A stretch of DNA of 64,000 nucleotides, taken from NCBI RefSeq assembly GCF_003439125.1, contig NZ_QSUU01000014.1:13511-77510 (forward strand). The letters are read 5' to 3'. The notes below the pieces were generated by a model. The model was not told the origin of the DNA. It was given only the letters and a program-made list of their open reading frames with translations, and ran no database searches. Below are positions 1 through 9,499 of the stretch, piece by piece; within the stretch, counting starts at the first letter, position 1, and each line of letters opens with the position of its first letter. This stretch comes from Collinsella sp. OM04-5 (GTDB lineage Bacteria > Actinomycetota > Coriobacteriia > Coriobacteriales > Coriobacteriaceae). Made by a program: the position numbers and the translations under genes.

Positions 1-509
1 CAATCTAGACACTCAAAAGCCAGGTAGAAGGCAACGATCGCCAAGAGCATCCAGCCCGCGCCGCCAATCCAGGCACAGATGATGCGGGCCTTGTCGCCAA
101 GAACAATCTCGGCCGAGTCGGTGAGGTCGTAGCTGCGGCCGAACACCATGCAGATGGCGAAAAACAGCGACGGCAGAATGATCGACGGGCGCCAGGTGTC
201 GCCACGGCCAAAGAATACGTAGCGAAACGGCAGCGTGAGCAGGCAGGCAAGCGCAAGCAGCATGACCGCGTCGGTATGGCCGGCAAACGAGAGGAGCACC
301 TCGTAGCACACGTACAGCATGCCCGAGGCTTTGGGGTCAATCGCCAAGACTGCGTTGCTCGAGACCGGCGCGGGATCGATGGAAAACGCCGTGGTCGCCA
401 ACAGCGCGAGCAGAAATGCGATGAGCGTCTGCTTGGCGGGGTAGCGCTTAAACCAGACGATGCGGGCAGCGTCGCGCGCAGCCGTTGTGGAGAGGTCGGA
501 ATCCTTCAC
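1..509 (-). CDS. Polytopic membrane protein, N-terminal part (runs off window)
   Basis: The minus-strand frame from a GTG at 509 is open to the window edge (about 169 codons), with an AAGG ribosome site about 10 bases upstream. The visible part starts KDSDLSTTAARDAARIVWFK, then shows hydrophobic segments near residues 22-38, 70-95 and 105-122 separated by short loops, as in a multi-span inner-membrane protein. The style recalls the large uncharacterised DUF6020-type membrane proteins of Coriobacteriia, but that is a resemblance only, since the C-terminal half is missing. Nothing downstream is visible, so operon context is unknown. Confidence 0.6.
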   Translation of the reverse strand, partial: MKDSDLSTTAARDAARIVWFKRYPAKQTLIAFLLALLATTAFSIDPAPVSSNAVLAIDPKASGMLYVCYEVLLSFAGHTDAVMLLALACLLTLPFRYVFFGRGDTWRPSIILPSLFFAICMVFGRSYDLTDSAEIVLGDKARIICAWIGGAGWMLLAIVAFYLAFECLD

Positions 510-528
510 AGTCCGAAAGCCTTTCTAG

Positions 529-567
529 AAACCTGCCAAAAAGGGACAGGTTTATTTTGGCAGGTTT
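529..567. repeat. Intergenic hairpin, GGGACAGG-loop family, copy A
   Basis: Perfect 13-bp arms (AAACCTGCCAAAA at 529-541, TTTTGGCAGGTTT at 555-567) enclose a loop containing GGGACAGG. The same loop motif recurs in hairpins with other stems at 611, 17299, 26269, 39904, 42174, 52291 and 55852. The arrangement resembles REP-type elements; no REP-associated transposase is seen in the window. Confidence 0.8.
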
Positions 568-610
568 TATCTGGGGAAACGTTACGGTTCTGTCATCGTT
601 GCCTAGCAAA

Positions 611-645
611 ACCACCACAAAGGTGCCTGTCCCCTTTGTGGTGGT
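611..645. repeat. Intergenic hairpin, GGGACAGG-loop family, copy B
   Basis: Arms ACCACCACAAAGG (611-623) and CCTTTGTGGTGGT (633-645) are perfect complements, and the loop is TGCCTGTCC. The stem differs completely from copy A, yet the CCTGTCCC core is the same. It lies ten bases past the lgt stop and may also serve as its terminator. Confidence 0.8.
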
Positions 646-654
646 ATGTGGCGG

Positions 655-1476
655 TTAGGCGTCGAGATAGATGCGCTGGGGACGGTTGCGGTGACGGGCA
701 AAGATGATGAGCGCCAGGCCCGCAATTACGAGTGGCAGGCTCAGCAGCTGACCCATGGTGATGACGCCGCCCAGCAGATAGCCCAGCTGGGCATCGGGCA
801 CGCGCACAAACTCAACGAGAAAGCGGACGATGCCGTACCCCATCACGAACACGCCCATAAACGTGCCCTGGGGCAGCAGCGGCTTTTTGCGGCTGAGCAC
901 CTGCAAAATACAGAAGAGCACGACGCCCTCTAGGAATGCCTCATAGAGCTGGGAAGGATGGCGCGGCATATCGCCCGCGGTGCCGCCAAAGACCACACCC
1001 CAAGGCAGATCGGTCGGCTTACCCCACAGCTCGCCGTTGACGAAATTGGCACAACGGCCCAGGCATAGGGCCAGCGGGGCGCCGATCACGGCAAGGTCGG
1101 CGACGGTCCAGGCGTCGAGCTTATACATGCGGCACACGATGATGCCGCCCAAGATGCCGCCCACCAGGCCGCCGTGGAAGCTCATGCCGCCCTCGTTGGT
1201 GGCAAAGATCTCGAGCGGGTGGGTCCAATAGTAGCCATCGCCGTAAAAGACGACGTAAAACAGGCGCGCGCCGATGATGAGGCCAAAGACCGCGCCGACC
1301 ACGACGCTCGTCAGGTCATCGATCGTAATGTCGAAGCCCCAACGACGCTGCGTGCGGTACATAACGACCGCCGTGAGCAGAGCACCGACCACGTAGGCCA
1401 GGCCGTACCAGTAGATGGTGATGGGGCCCGCCGAGATCGCGACGGGATCAAGCATATGGTAGAGGTCGTTGAGCAT
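655..1476 (-). CDS. lgt: Prolipoprotein diacylglyceryl transferase Lgt
   Basis: Transfers the diacylglyceryl group from phosphatidylglycerol to the lipobox cysteine of prelipoproteins in the cytoplasmic membrane, the first step of lipoprotein maturation. The 273-residue protein has the family layout: an N-terminal GPITIYWYGLAY segment, the Lgt signature GRCANFVNGELWG, HPSQLYEA and a C-terminal membrane segment, about seven hydrophobic spans in all. I place the start at the ATG at 1476 because AGGGGG lies 7 bases before it; a start 9 codons further upstream is open but has no ribosome site. The substrate-binding lipoprotein at 26419 in this window would be a client. Confidence 0.95.
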   Translation of the reverse strand: MLNDLYHMLDPVAISAGPITIYWYGLAYVVGALLTAVVMYRTQRRWGFDITIDDLTSVVVGAVFGLIIGARLFYVVFYGDGYYWTHPLEIFATNEGGMSFHGGLVGGILGGIIVCRMYKLDAWTVADLAVIGAPLALCLGRCANFVNGELWGKPTDLPWGVVFGGTAGDMPRHPSQLYEAFLEGVVLFCILQVLSRKKPLLPQGTFMGVFVMGYGIVRFLVEFVRVPDAQLGYLLGGVITMGQLLSLPLVIAGLALIIFARHRNRPQRIYLDA

Positions 1477-1585
1477 ATCGATCCCCCTGCTCCCTACATA
1501 CAAATGCGGCCGCGGGCCTTACGCTCGCAGCCGCATATTTGGGCGTAACGTCTATGCGAAGCGTACCGTCCGCAGCTTTCGCATC

Positions 1586-1864
1586 TTAGAACGGCGCGTA
1601 CTCGTCGTACAGGTCCTCGGCCTCGCCGGAAGCATTGACCTGCTCAACGCGGGTAACGCCGGGCACATGCTCCTTCAGGATGCGCTCGATACCCATGGAA
1701 AGAGTTAGCGAGCTCATGGGGCAGCCGGCGCAGGCGCCCTGCAGCTCCAACTTGACAACACCCTCGTCGTCGACGCCCACATACTCCATATCGCCGCCAT
1801 CGGCCTGCAGGTTGGGGCGAATCTCTTCAAGAACCTTCTTAAGCAGCTCTTCGTTAACAGCCAC
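1586..1864 (-). CDS. NifU C-terminal-domain iron-sulfur scaffold protein
   Basis: A 92-residue stand-alone NifU-like domain. These small proteins carry a labile Fe-S cluster on a CxxC pair and hand it to apo-proteins, or bind iron during cluster assembly. The sequence has the conserved ADGGD motif near residue 22 and GACAGCPMSS near residue 43, which holds the two cysteine ligands. Length is usual for the stand-alone form. Translation starts at GTG (1864) behind GAAAGGAG. It stands alone between lgt and the deaminase gene, all on the minus strand; no other suf or isc gene is in the window. Confidence 0.9.
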   Translation of the reverse strand: MAVNEELLKKVLEEIRPNLQADGGDMEYVGVDDEGVVKLELQGACAGCPMSSLTLSMGIERILKEHVPGVTRVEQVNASGEAEDLYDEYAPF

Positions 1865-2034
1865 AGGGGCTCCTTTCTCACAATAACGCGGGCACGCCCG
1901 CGGACAGGGGCTATGTTACTACAGCCATGTACCCGCTTAGGCGCCAGCCATGCGTGCGGACACGACTTTCACGAGCAGTCAATTTGGGACGGGGCTCTTT
2001 TGGCTGTTTTGCCGCCAGCTGGCGTTGGCACGCG

Positions 2035-2559
2035 CTACTGCCGAGCCTGTCCCCCGGTACCAATCTGGACATCGACGATGACCTGGCGGTAGCTGATGCC
2101 GCAGGAGTCGAGAATGCGGCGGCTGATACGGCCGTCATCGGTGTCGGCATATTTATTGTCCAGGTAGACGACCTCGCCCACGCCCACCTGCGCCAGGATC
2201 TTGGCGCAGTCGTGGCACGGGAACAGCGTGACGTAAACCGTGGAACCCTCGAGGTCCTTGAGCGAGCCACGGTAGTTGAGCACGGCGTTGGCCTCGGCAT
2301 GGACCACGTAGTTGTGCTTGTCCTGCAGCGGGTCATCGCTCGTACCCCACGGGAAAAAGTCGTCGTTGAGCGCCGAGGGCGTGCCGTTGTAACCCACCGA
2401 AAGGATGCGGTGGTTGGTGCTGGCGATGCACGCTCCCACCTGCGTGTTGGGGTCCTTGCTGCGGCGCTGCGCGGCGATGGCCACGCTCATAAAGAACTCG
2501 TCCCAGCTAATAACGTCGCGGCGCTTGCCCGACGCGGTTTGATGAAGATCGTCCGACAT
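2035..2559 (-). CDS. dCMP/cytidine deaminase family protein (ComEB type)
   Basis: Zinc-dependent deaminase of the dCMP deaminase family, which converts dCMP to dUMP and feeds dTMP synthesis. The zinc site is clear: HAEANAVLN supplies the histidine ligand and catalytic glutamate, and PCHDCAK supplies the two cysteines. The N-terminal part (SWDEFFMSVAIAAQRRSKDP, then TQVGACI) and GYNGTP are also typical. I start at the ATG at 2559 (protein of 174 residues) because GGAGGT lies 7 bases upstream; the frame stays open 12 codons further with no ribosome site. The exact substrate (dCMP or a related nucleotide) is inferred from the family. Confidence 0.9.
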   Translation of the reverse strand: MSDDLHQTASGKRRDVISWDEFFMSVAIAAQRRSKDPNTQVGACIASTNHRILSVGYNGTPSALNDDFFPWGTSDDPLQDKHNYVVHAEANAVLNYRGSLKDLEGSTVYVTLFPCHDCAKILAQVGVGEVVYLDNKYADTDDGRISRRILDSCGISYRQVIVDVQIGTGGQARQ

Positions 2560-2641
2560 GGCAGACACCTCCGCAATCGCAATAGTTTGGCCCATTGTAG
2601 CAGGTGAAAGGTAGGGGCGCTTATCCCACCAGCCCCTCGCC

Positions 2642-3493
2642 CTACGCGCAGCGGGGCTTTTGGTTGATGCGGTAGAGCTCGGCGAGACCCCGCAACGTCA
2701 GCGCGTCGTCTACCGTCAGGCTATGGCCGACCAGCGCCGCAAGTGCCTCGGCATCGTCGCCGGTAATGACGATGGGCACATCGCCCTCCCCCGCGGCCTT
2801 GGTCGCGCGCATCTCGGCAAGCACCATGTCGAGCATTCCGTCGATGCGGGCTACCTCGCCCAAAACCACACCCGAGCGCATGGCCTCGCGCGTGTTGCGT
2901 CCGATGACGTGCGTTGGCGCCGAGGGCTCAACCTGGGGTAGGCGCGCTGCTGCCGCCGAAAGCGAACGGGCGCCGAGGGCCAGGCCTGGCGCGATAACGC
3001 CGCCCACAAAGGTACCGTGCACGTCGATGACCTCGATATTGGTCGTCGTGCCCGGGTCAATCACGATGCACGGCGAGCCGTAGACGGCGCGGGCCGCCAC
3101 GGCATCGGCGATGCGGTCGGGGCCGATCTCGGCCGGATCGTCGTAGTGCACGGGTATGCCGGTCTTAAGTCCCGGCCCCACGGTGAGCACGCGCCCCGTG
3201 CAGGTGCGGGAAAGTGCCGCCTTCCACGGGCGCTCGAGCGCCGGGACTACACAGCTCAGCACGGCCGCGGCGGGTGCAAGCACCCCGGGCACACCTGCAT
3301 CGGCGGCGAGCGCGCCCATGACCTGCATAAGTCGCATGCGCGCTTCGTCGGCCGTAATGCTCGACGGCGTCGTGATCTCGCATGTCGCAAGCGGACATTC
3401 CTGCGCCGCGGCCGAATCCTCTGCAAACAGGCCAAAGCGAATGAACGTGTTGCCCACGTCGACCGTCAATATATATGCGCACCCATTAAGCAT
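2642..3493 (-). CDS. coaX: Type III pantothenate kinase CoaX
   Basis: Phosphorylates pantothenate with ATP in the first step of coenzyme A synthesis. It is the type III ASKHA-fold enzyme, distinct from CoaA and not feedback-inhibited by CoA. Visible motifs are DVGNTFIRFGLF at the N terminus (phosphate-1 loop), GPDRIADAVAA, IDPGTTTNIEVID (second phosphate loop) and GGVIAPGLALGARSL. At 283 residues it is slightly longer than the usual 255-260, with an Ala-rich insertion near residue 28. The start at ATG 3493 has AAAGGAG nine bases upstream. It is transcribed toward the deaminase gene. Confidence 0.93.
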   Translation of the reverse strand: MLNGCAYILTVDVGNTFIRFGLFAEDSAAAQECPLATCEITTPSSITADEARMRLMQVMGALAADAGVPGVLAPAAAVLSCVVPALERPWKAALSRTCTGRVLTVGPGLKTGIPVHYDDPAEIGPDRIADAVAARAVYGSPCIVIDPGTTTNIEVIDVHGTFVGGVIAPGLALGARSLSAAAARLPQVEPSAPTHVIGRNTREAMRSGVVLGEVARIDGMLDMVLAEMRATKAAGEGDVPIVITGDDAEALAALVGHSLTVDDALTLRGLAELYRINQKPRCA

Positions 3494-3530
3494 CGTCGGC
3501 GCTCCTTTCGTCTGCCCAGCAGTATATCCC

Positions 3531-3608
3531 GATGATTATTCTGGGACGGGGATTTAAAAATCATTGCGTACCTGATGATTTTTAAATCCCCGTCCCAGAA
3601 TAATCATC
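3531..3608. repeat. Perfect 34-bp inverted repeat
   Basis: The arms at 3531-3564 and 3575-3608 are exact reverse complements over 34 bp, with the 10-base loop TGCGTACCTG. The arms contain CTGGGACGGGG, related to the GGGACAGG core of the other hairpins. It lies between the divergent coaX and OPT transporter genes, so it is unlikely to be a plain terminator. Confidence 0.9.
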
Positions 3609-3782
3609 CTTCGGCTTCGTTTGGGATAGCTAAAAAAGCCCAGTCCCAAATTAACTGCCGTGCCGCTATACTGGTGCGCGGTCGTTTGCGAGTTCACGCG
3701 GCGACCCTTGGTAACCCGACTTCCCGCGCCGTATCCGTAACGGCGCTCCCGGGGGAAGCGGATATACGCAAAGGAGTTTTAT

Positions 3783-5486
3783 ATGAGCAATCCCTCGAAC
3801 CGCGCTTCGATGCGCGGGCAACTCACGCTGCGCGGCGTCGTCATCGGCGTCCTTGGCTGCGTGATCATCACGGCAAGCTCGGCCTACACGGCCCTCAAGA
3901 TGGGTGCACTCCCCTGGCCGATTATTTTCGCTGCCGTCATCTCGCTGTTCTTCCTGAAGCTCATGGGTGACGCCAGCCTCAACGAGGCCAACGTCACCCA
4001 CACCATCATGTCCGCGGGCGCCATGGTCGCCGGCGGCCTGGCGTTTACCATCCCGGGCGCCTGGATGCTGGGCTATGCCGACCAGATCAGCTGGCTCGAC
4101 ATGTTTATCGTGGCACTCGCCGGCACCATCTTGGGCCTGCTGGCAACGGCGCTCATCCACCGCCACTTTATCGTGGACGCCGCGCTGGAGTTTCCCACCG
4201 GCAATGCCGCAGCTCAGACACTGCGCGCCACCGAGGCCGGCGGCAAGACCGGCAAGCAGCTCTTTGGCTCCATGGCCATCGCAGGCATCTACAGCGTGCT
4301 TCGCGACGCTCTGGGCGTGGTGCCCAGCATGCTGTGCACGCTCAATATCCCCGGCGTGACCTTTGCCATCTATAACTCGCCCATGCTGCTCTCCATCGGC
4401 TTTTTGGTTGGCTTCGCCCCGGTTGCCTTCTGGTTTGCCGGCGCGCTGCTAGGTAACTTTGGCATCATCGTGGGCGGCACCGCTGCCGGTCTATTCGACG
4501 TTGTGACTGCGCAGGGCATCGTCAAATCGCTCGGCATGGGCCTCATGATGGGCTTTGGCGTCGCCGTCGTCCTCAAGGACATCCTGCCGCAGGTCGCCGG
4601 CATCGCCCGCGGCCTCGCCGCCGACAGCTCCAGCGACACCGACGAGCAGTCGCTCATCTCGGGCTCGCTTAAGCTCGACGCCGGCATCATCGGCCTGGGT
4701 ACTGCCGCCATCGCCGTGATCGTCGCCATCGCGCTCGACCTTGGCCCCGTCCCGGCCGTCATCGTCACGCTGTTCACCTTTGTCACCACCATCATGAGCG
4801 CGCAGAGCTGCGGCCAGACGGGCATCGACCCCATGGAGATCTTCGGCCTCATCGTCATGCTCATCGTGGCTGCCTTCGCACAGATCGCCCAGGTCAAGCT
4901 GTTCTTTATCGCCGGCATCGTGGCCGTGGCATGCGGCCTTGCGGGCGACGTCATGAACGACTTTAAGGCCGGCGCCGTGCTGGGCACCAATCCGCGTGCG
5001 CAGTGGATCGGCCAGGCCATCGGCGGCATCGTGGGCGCCCTGGTCGCCGCTGCCGTCATGGTCGCGCTTGTCACCGCCTATGGTCCGGATGCTTTCGGCC
5101 CCGACAAGAGCTTTGTGGCCGCGCAGGCAAGCGTCGTCGCCACCATGGTCTCGGGCATCCCGAGCGTGCCGTGGTTCGCAGGCGGCTTTATCGCCGGCAT
5201 CGTCATGTACTGGCTCGGCATTCCGGCCATGATGATCGGCCTGGGCGTGTACCTGCCGTTCTACATGTCACTCACGGCATTCCTGGGCTCCTGTATCAAG
5301 CTCGCCTACGACAAGTGGTCCGCCCACCGCGACGCCACAGCTGGTCTTTCTGACGAGGAGATGGCTGCCAAGGACGCCGCCTTCCAGGAACAGGGCTTGG
5401 TCGTTGCCAGCGGCCTGCTCGGCGGCGAGTCCATCGTCGGCGTTATCCTGGCGTTTGTCTCCGTGGGCTTAAGCCTGCTGGGCTAA
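3783..5486 (+). CDS. OPT family oligopeptide/metal-chelate transporter
   Basis: A 567-residue integral membrane protein of the OPT family, proton-coupled importers of small peptides or metal-chelate complexes. The N-terminal block (RGVVIGVLGCVIITASSAYT, then LKMGALPWPIIFAAV) and the NEANVTHTIMSAGAM segment are typical of the prokaryotic OPT group. About 14 hydrophobic segments follow, with one acidic cytoplasmic loop near residues 280-295 (SSSDTDEQS). The substrate cannot be read from sequence. Translation starts at ATG 3783 behind AAAGGAG. It is a single gene, closed by a strong hairpin terminator at 5528. Confidence 0.88.
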   Translation: MSNPSNRASMRGQLTLRGVVIGVLGCVIITASSAYTALKMGALPWPIIFAAVISLFFLKLMGDASLNEANVTHTIMSAGAMVAGGLAFTIPGAWMLGYADQISWLDMFIVALAGTILGLLATALIHRHFIVDAALEFPTGNAAAQTLRATEAGGKTGKQLFGSMAIAGIYSVLRDALGVVPSMLCTLNIPGVTFAIYNSPMLLSIGFLVGFAPVAFWFAGALLGNFGIIVGGTAAGLFDVVTAQGIVKSLGMGLMMGFGVAVVLKDILPQVAGIARGLAADSSSDTDEQSLISGSLKLDAGIIGLGTAAIAVIVAIALDLGPVPAVIVTLFTFVTTIMSAQSCGQTGIDPMEIFGLIVMLIVAAFAQIAQVKLFFIAGIVAVACGLAGDVMNDFKAGAVLGTNPRAQWIGQAIGGIVGALVAAAVMVALVTAYGPDAFGPDKSFVAAQASVVATMVSGIPSVPWFAGGFIAGIVMYWLGIPAMMIGLGVYLPFYMSLTAFLGSCIKLAYDKWSAHRDATAGLSDEEMAAKDAAFQEQGLVVASGLLGGESIVGVILAFVSVGLSLLG

Positions 5487-5527
5487 GCTGAGCAGCTGCT
5501 CGACAGCAACCATATTGTCTACGATTT

Positions 5528-5567
5528 GCCCGGTCGGTAGCTTTCGCGGCTACCGACCGGGCTTTTT
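5528..5567 (+). terminator. Intrinsic terminator of the OPT gene
   Basis: GCCCGGTCGGTAGC pairs perfectly with GCTACCGACCGGGC across a 7-base loop and is followed by CTTTTTG. Confidence 0.9.
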
Positions 5568-5583
5568 GATACCAACGCAAAGA

Positions 5584-5620
5584 AAGGCCGGCGCGCTGCG
5601 TATGACAGCGCGCCGGCCTT
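5584..5620 (-). terminator. Terminator of the surface-protein gene
   Basis: AAGGCCGGCGCGCTG and CAGCGCGCCGGCCTT form a 15-bp stem with a 7-base loop. Read on the minus strand it ends in CCTTTCTTTG, placing it about 70 bases past the stop of the large surface-protein gene. Confidence 0.8.
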
Positions 5621-5687
5621 ATCGGTTTAGCTATCGAAGCGTTCCTGCTATGAACCGAAGTTCGTTGCAGAATCTACGCTCGAAACG

Positions 5688-8600
5688 CTACATCTGCTTG
5701 CGGCGACGATCGCCCAGCGTCACACCCGCAGCCACGAGTGTAATACCGCCGATAACGAAGACCTCGCCCGCAAGCGCAGAGTCATCACCGGTCTGGGCGA
5801 GCGCGGCAGGCGCGGCCTGTTTCTTGGCAACGGGGGCCTTTGCAGCAGTCTGCGCAACCTGAGGCTTGGCCTGCGGCTCAGCCTTGGGATGATACTTGTC
5901 GTACTCGGCCTGCGCGGCAGCCAGGGCATCCTTGGCATCGCCAAGCTCGGCAAGCGCGGCGGCATAGGCGTCGTTGGCATCGGACAGCTTGGCATCGGCA
6001 TCGCTCAGAGCAGCCTTGAGGCCAGCGGCGGCATCGACGGCGGCCTTATAGCGAGCGTAGGCAGCGTTCAACTTGACCAGCTTCTCGTTGCCCGTCGTGC
6101 CCGCGGCAAGGGATGCCTTGTGGTCGACAGCCTCAAGATCGGCCTTGAGTGCCTCGTCGTTGGCAAGCTCGGCCTTGGTCTTGACGATCTCGAGGTTCGC
6201 ATCGACGACGGCTTCGTTGGCGGCCTCGAGCTGCTTCTGGGCATCGGCGACACCGGCGACGGCAGCGTCATAGGCGGCCTTGGCGTCGTCGACCACCTTC
6301 TGAGCGCCGGCGAAGCGCTCGAAGGCCTTGTGTGCGGTGGCAAGCTCGCCCTCGGCGGCCTTAGCCTTCTCCTGTGCGTCGGACAGGGCCTGCGTCTTGG
6401 CGGCAACTGCCTGCTTGGCGTCCGAAAGAGCGGTCGCGGCGTGCGCATCTGCGGCCTGAGCCTTGTCAACGTCAGCCTGGGCAGTGTCGTCGGCCTTCTT
6501 GGCCTCGCCTAGCGTGCCCTGCTTGTTCGCAAGGTCCGTATTGGCGGCATCGCGCTTGGCGGTAAGGTCCTTGACCGAAGCAGTGGCGTTGTCATACGCC
6601 TCATTGGCCTGATCGGACTTTGCCTTGGCGGCATCGCGGGCGCTGCGAGCCTTCGCCTTGTGAGCAGCGGCATCGGCTGCCTTCGTCTTGCTGTCAGCAA
6701 GCGCGGCGTTTGCCTTATCGAGAGCTGCCTGGGCAGTAGCGGCCTTGCTCTTGGCGGCATCGAGGTTCTGCTTGAGGGACTCGATGTCGATTCCGCCGAG
6801 TGCGTCCTTCGCGGCGTCGTATGCCGTCTTCGCGGCGGCGGTGTCGGACTTAGCCTTCTCGTACTCACCCTTGGCGGTGTTCATGTTCACATCTGCTGCG
6901 GTGAAAGCGTCCTGGGCGGCATCCTGCCCGTTTACAGCTGCGAAGTAAGCTTTCCTAGTAGTTCCAAAGTTCTTCTGCGCCTCGGCGAGCTTGCCCTGAA
7001 GCTCCTTGAGCTGCGCCTTCTGCGCCTGCGTGCCGCCAGCGTTATAGGCAGAGTCGATGTAGTCGTTCACGAGCTTCTTGAACTCGGAGACAGTGAAATC
7101 AGCCTGAGTATCATCAGCGCTGTAATCGAATACGGTTACCTCGGAATCGGTGTTCTTACCGCTACCGGTCGCGATACCGATAGCCACCGTAGCGGAATCG
7201 ATAATGTTGAGATAGTGCCCGCAGGTGTCTCCTCTTTGATTGCCATTCTTATCTTTTGTACCGTGATACACATCGTAATAGTTTTGGTAGATATAGTACG
7301 AATCATAGCGATGAGCCATGAGATCTTTGCCGGCCTCGCTATCCACACCGTACTTTTTAATCCAATTCTCGTAATTAACCTTCTCCTGAGTGTAGAGGCC
7401 GGTATAGGGCCATCCGAGAGTGTCCTCAGTCTCGCCGCCGGTATATGCGCCGCCGCCAGCAAGGTTTTCCCCATTGTCGAAGTAACAGTCCGAGTGTCCC
7501 CAGATGTTCGATGAATATGATGCATTAAGGGCGGCTGCCACAGTCATGCGGAGGCTGACGCTGAGCGCCGACTGACCGTTCGCCTTGCGGAGGTTGTTCT
7601 GGGTGTCGAGATATGTCAGGGCGTTGCGCATCTGCTCCAAGGAAAGCGGGTTGGTGTCGCGAGACATGTCCTGATCGACGTACTGGTCATACCATTCGGC
7701 CTTGTCAGCGGCACCGGTCAGCATCGATACGGCGTCCTGGGCGTTCTTTTTCTGCGTGGCTGTGAACTGGCTGCCGTCGCTAATATAGTTCATGAAGCCG
7801 AGTATACCTTGGCTGATGACTTCCTGGTCAACGGTCATGTTGGACTTGAGGTCAGCAATCTGCTGCTCAAGAGCCTCAACCTGGACATTAGCAGCGTCAT
7901 AAGCCTTTTCCGCGGCGTTCGAAGCAGCGCAGGCTGCCTCCCACTCGCTGCGCTTCTGCTTGCGAACTTCGACAAGCTTATCGTACTCCGCCTTCTTGTC
8001 GGCCTCGGTCTGCTGGGCCTGCTCGTATGCCGTCTTCGCGGCGTCACGCTTACTGGCCGCGTCCTTGTACTCCTTGTTTGCCGCATCGTATGCAGACTGG
8101 GCAGATGCCACAGCAGCGTTGGCGGCGTTGGCCTTCTCCTGCGCGGCAGCGACGGCAGCCTGGGCGGCCTGCAGATTTGTCTGTGCGGTGGCGTCGGCAT
8201 CCGTCGCGACATTGAGCTCCGCCTGCGCGGTCTTGAGCTCACCAGCAGCAGCTTTCTTGGCGGCCTCAAGCGCACTCAGGTCAACACCCGTACCCGAGAC
8301 GGCAGCATCGAGCGCGGCCTGCGCCTGGTCGAACTTCTGCTGGGCGTTATCGCGCGCGGTGGTTGCGGCTGCGAGAGCAGCGGCAGTCTCCTGCTTCTTG
8401 GCCTGGGCAGTCGTCAAAGCTGCCTCGGTATTCTGCTTTTCCTGCTGGGCGCTGGCCTCGGCAGCCTTGGCCTGGTCCAGATTGTCCTGTGCAGTAGTAA
8501 CGGCCTTATTGGCGTCATCGAGCTTTGCCTGCGCGTCCTCGACGGCCTTCTTGGCGGCCTCGTACTCGTCCATACCCATGGCCTCGAGCTTGGCCTGGGC

Positions 8601-9192
8601 ATCATCGAGGGCCTTCTTGGCCTCATCCTGCTTTGCCTTGGCGTCCTTGAGCGCCTGGGTCTTATCCTCGACACTCTTGTTGGCCTGTTCGAGCTGATCG
8701 TTCAGGTTGCCCAGCTTCTTCTGCTGCTGCTCAGTCTTTTCGACGGCTGCCTTAAGCTCGTCGATCTTCTCCTGAAGCGCGGCTACCTCGGCCTCGTTCT
8801 GCTCGGCGGCGTTATCGGTCACGGCCTGCGAGGCCTGATTCTTTTGCTGCTGCGCTTGCTTTTGAGACTGGCCCGCCGCGTCGGCCTTCTTCTGGGCGGC
8901 ATCGTAGGCGGCCTGAGCGTCCTTGAGCTGCTTTGCCGACTCCTCGGCCAGCTGGGCAGCCGTCTTTACGACCGCTTGGTTACCGGCGGCAACGGTGTTC
9001 TCTACAGAACTACCCCCCCTGAACAGAATCGCCGTTACCGGTTGACGGTGCGGCGATTGCCGCCAGCGGCGACATGAGCGGCTGAGCAATGAGGCCCGCC
9101 GTCAAAACGGTTGCGACGGCGCGGTTAGCAACGCCCTTGACGTTGACGGCCTTGGCCCGAGGCTCAAAGTGCTGTGGACTGTAGTTTGCCAT
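5688..9192 (-). CDS. Coiled-coil surface protein with CAP-like SEC10/PgrA domain and LAQTG anchor; reading frame interrupted at a G7 tract
   Basis: The signal peptide starts at ATG 9192 (AAGGGAGAAAGCC upstream) and reads MANYSPQHFEPRAKAVNV, then a hydrophobic core to AAIAAPS. After residue 60 the frame hits TAG directly behind seven Gs (9013-9019). The rest of the protein, about 1107 residues from SSVENTVAAGNQ, is in the adjacent frame, and six Gs would join them into about 1167 residues. The body is two long Ala/Lys/Asp/Gln coiled-coil arms around a central globular domain. That domain carries NNLRKANG, HSDCYFDNGENLAGG and GHYLNI, the CAP-type pattern of SEC10/PgrA surface-exclusion proteins. 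The C terminus has LAQTG, a hydrophobic span and RRRK, a sortase anchor. It is likely an adhesin or stalk protein; the frame break suggests phase variation or loss of function. Confidence 0.85.
9013..9019 (-). repeat. G7 homopolymer, candidate phase-variation tract
   Basis: Seven consecutive Gs on the coding (minus) strand lie between the signal-peptide codons and the body of the surface protein. With seven the frame reads CAG GGG GGG TAG and stops. Losing one G (or gaining two) continues into SSVENTVAAG. Confidence 0.75.
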
Positions 9193-9499
9193 GGCTTTCT
9201 CCCTTTGACACGGATGTATCCATACGCTTCAAAATGTAGGAGCTGATTTTTGAATTCTGTTGCGCAACATTGGTCACCAGCGGATTTTTTGAAATTCGCG
9301 CTCTCGTGCTTCACAATTTCGTCACATATGTAGGAGCTGGCGCATCATATTCTTGCGGGATCGAATTGAGCCTGTGATTTGCATTTGCTCCCGCGTCATC
9401 CGCCCTATCGGATTCCGCATCCAACAGACACCCCGCCCGCCACGGTGTAGAGTAAGGGCGACGGGCGGGATACGCGGCCCTTGCCAAAACGAGGTGGAC
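9193..9499. promoter_or_regulatory. Divergent promoter region of surface protein and DUF389 genes
   Basis: This 307-base region separates two divergent genes. It holds a perfect 12-bp palindrome TGTTGCGCAACA (9258-9269) and a 12-bp direct repeat ATGTAGGAGCTG at 9234-9245 and 9328-9339. No convincing -35/-10 pair stands out. The repeats are candidate regulator sites. Confidence 0.4.

Noticed and set aside
7809..9077. 422-codon Leu/Gly-rich plus-strand frame
   Set aside because: Antisense shadow of the Ala/Lys coiled-coil surface protein; Leu/Gly/Val bias is what the complement of GCC/AAG/GAC codons gives.
9353..9499. N-terminal extension of the DUF389 protein
   Set aside because: The extension is Arg/Pro/Cys-rich without similarity, and GAGGTG marks the start at 9500.
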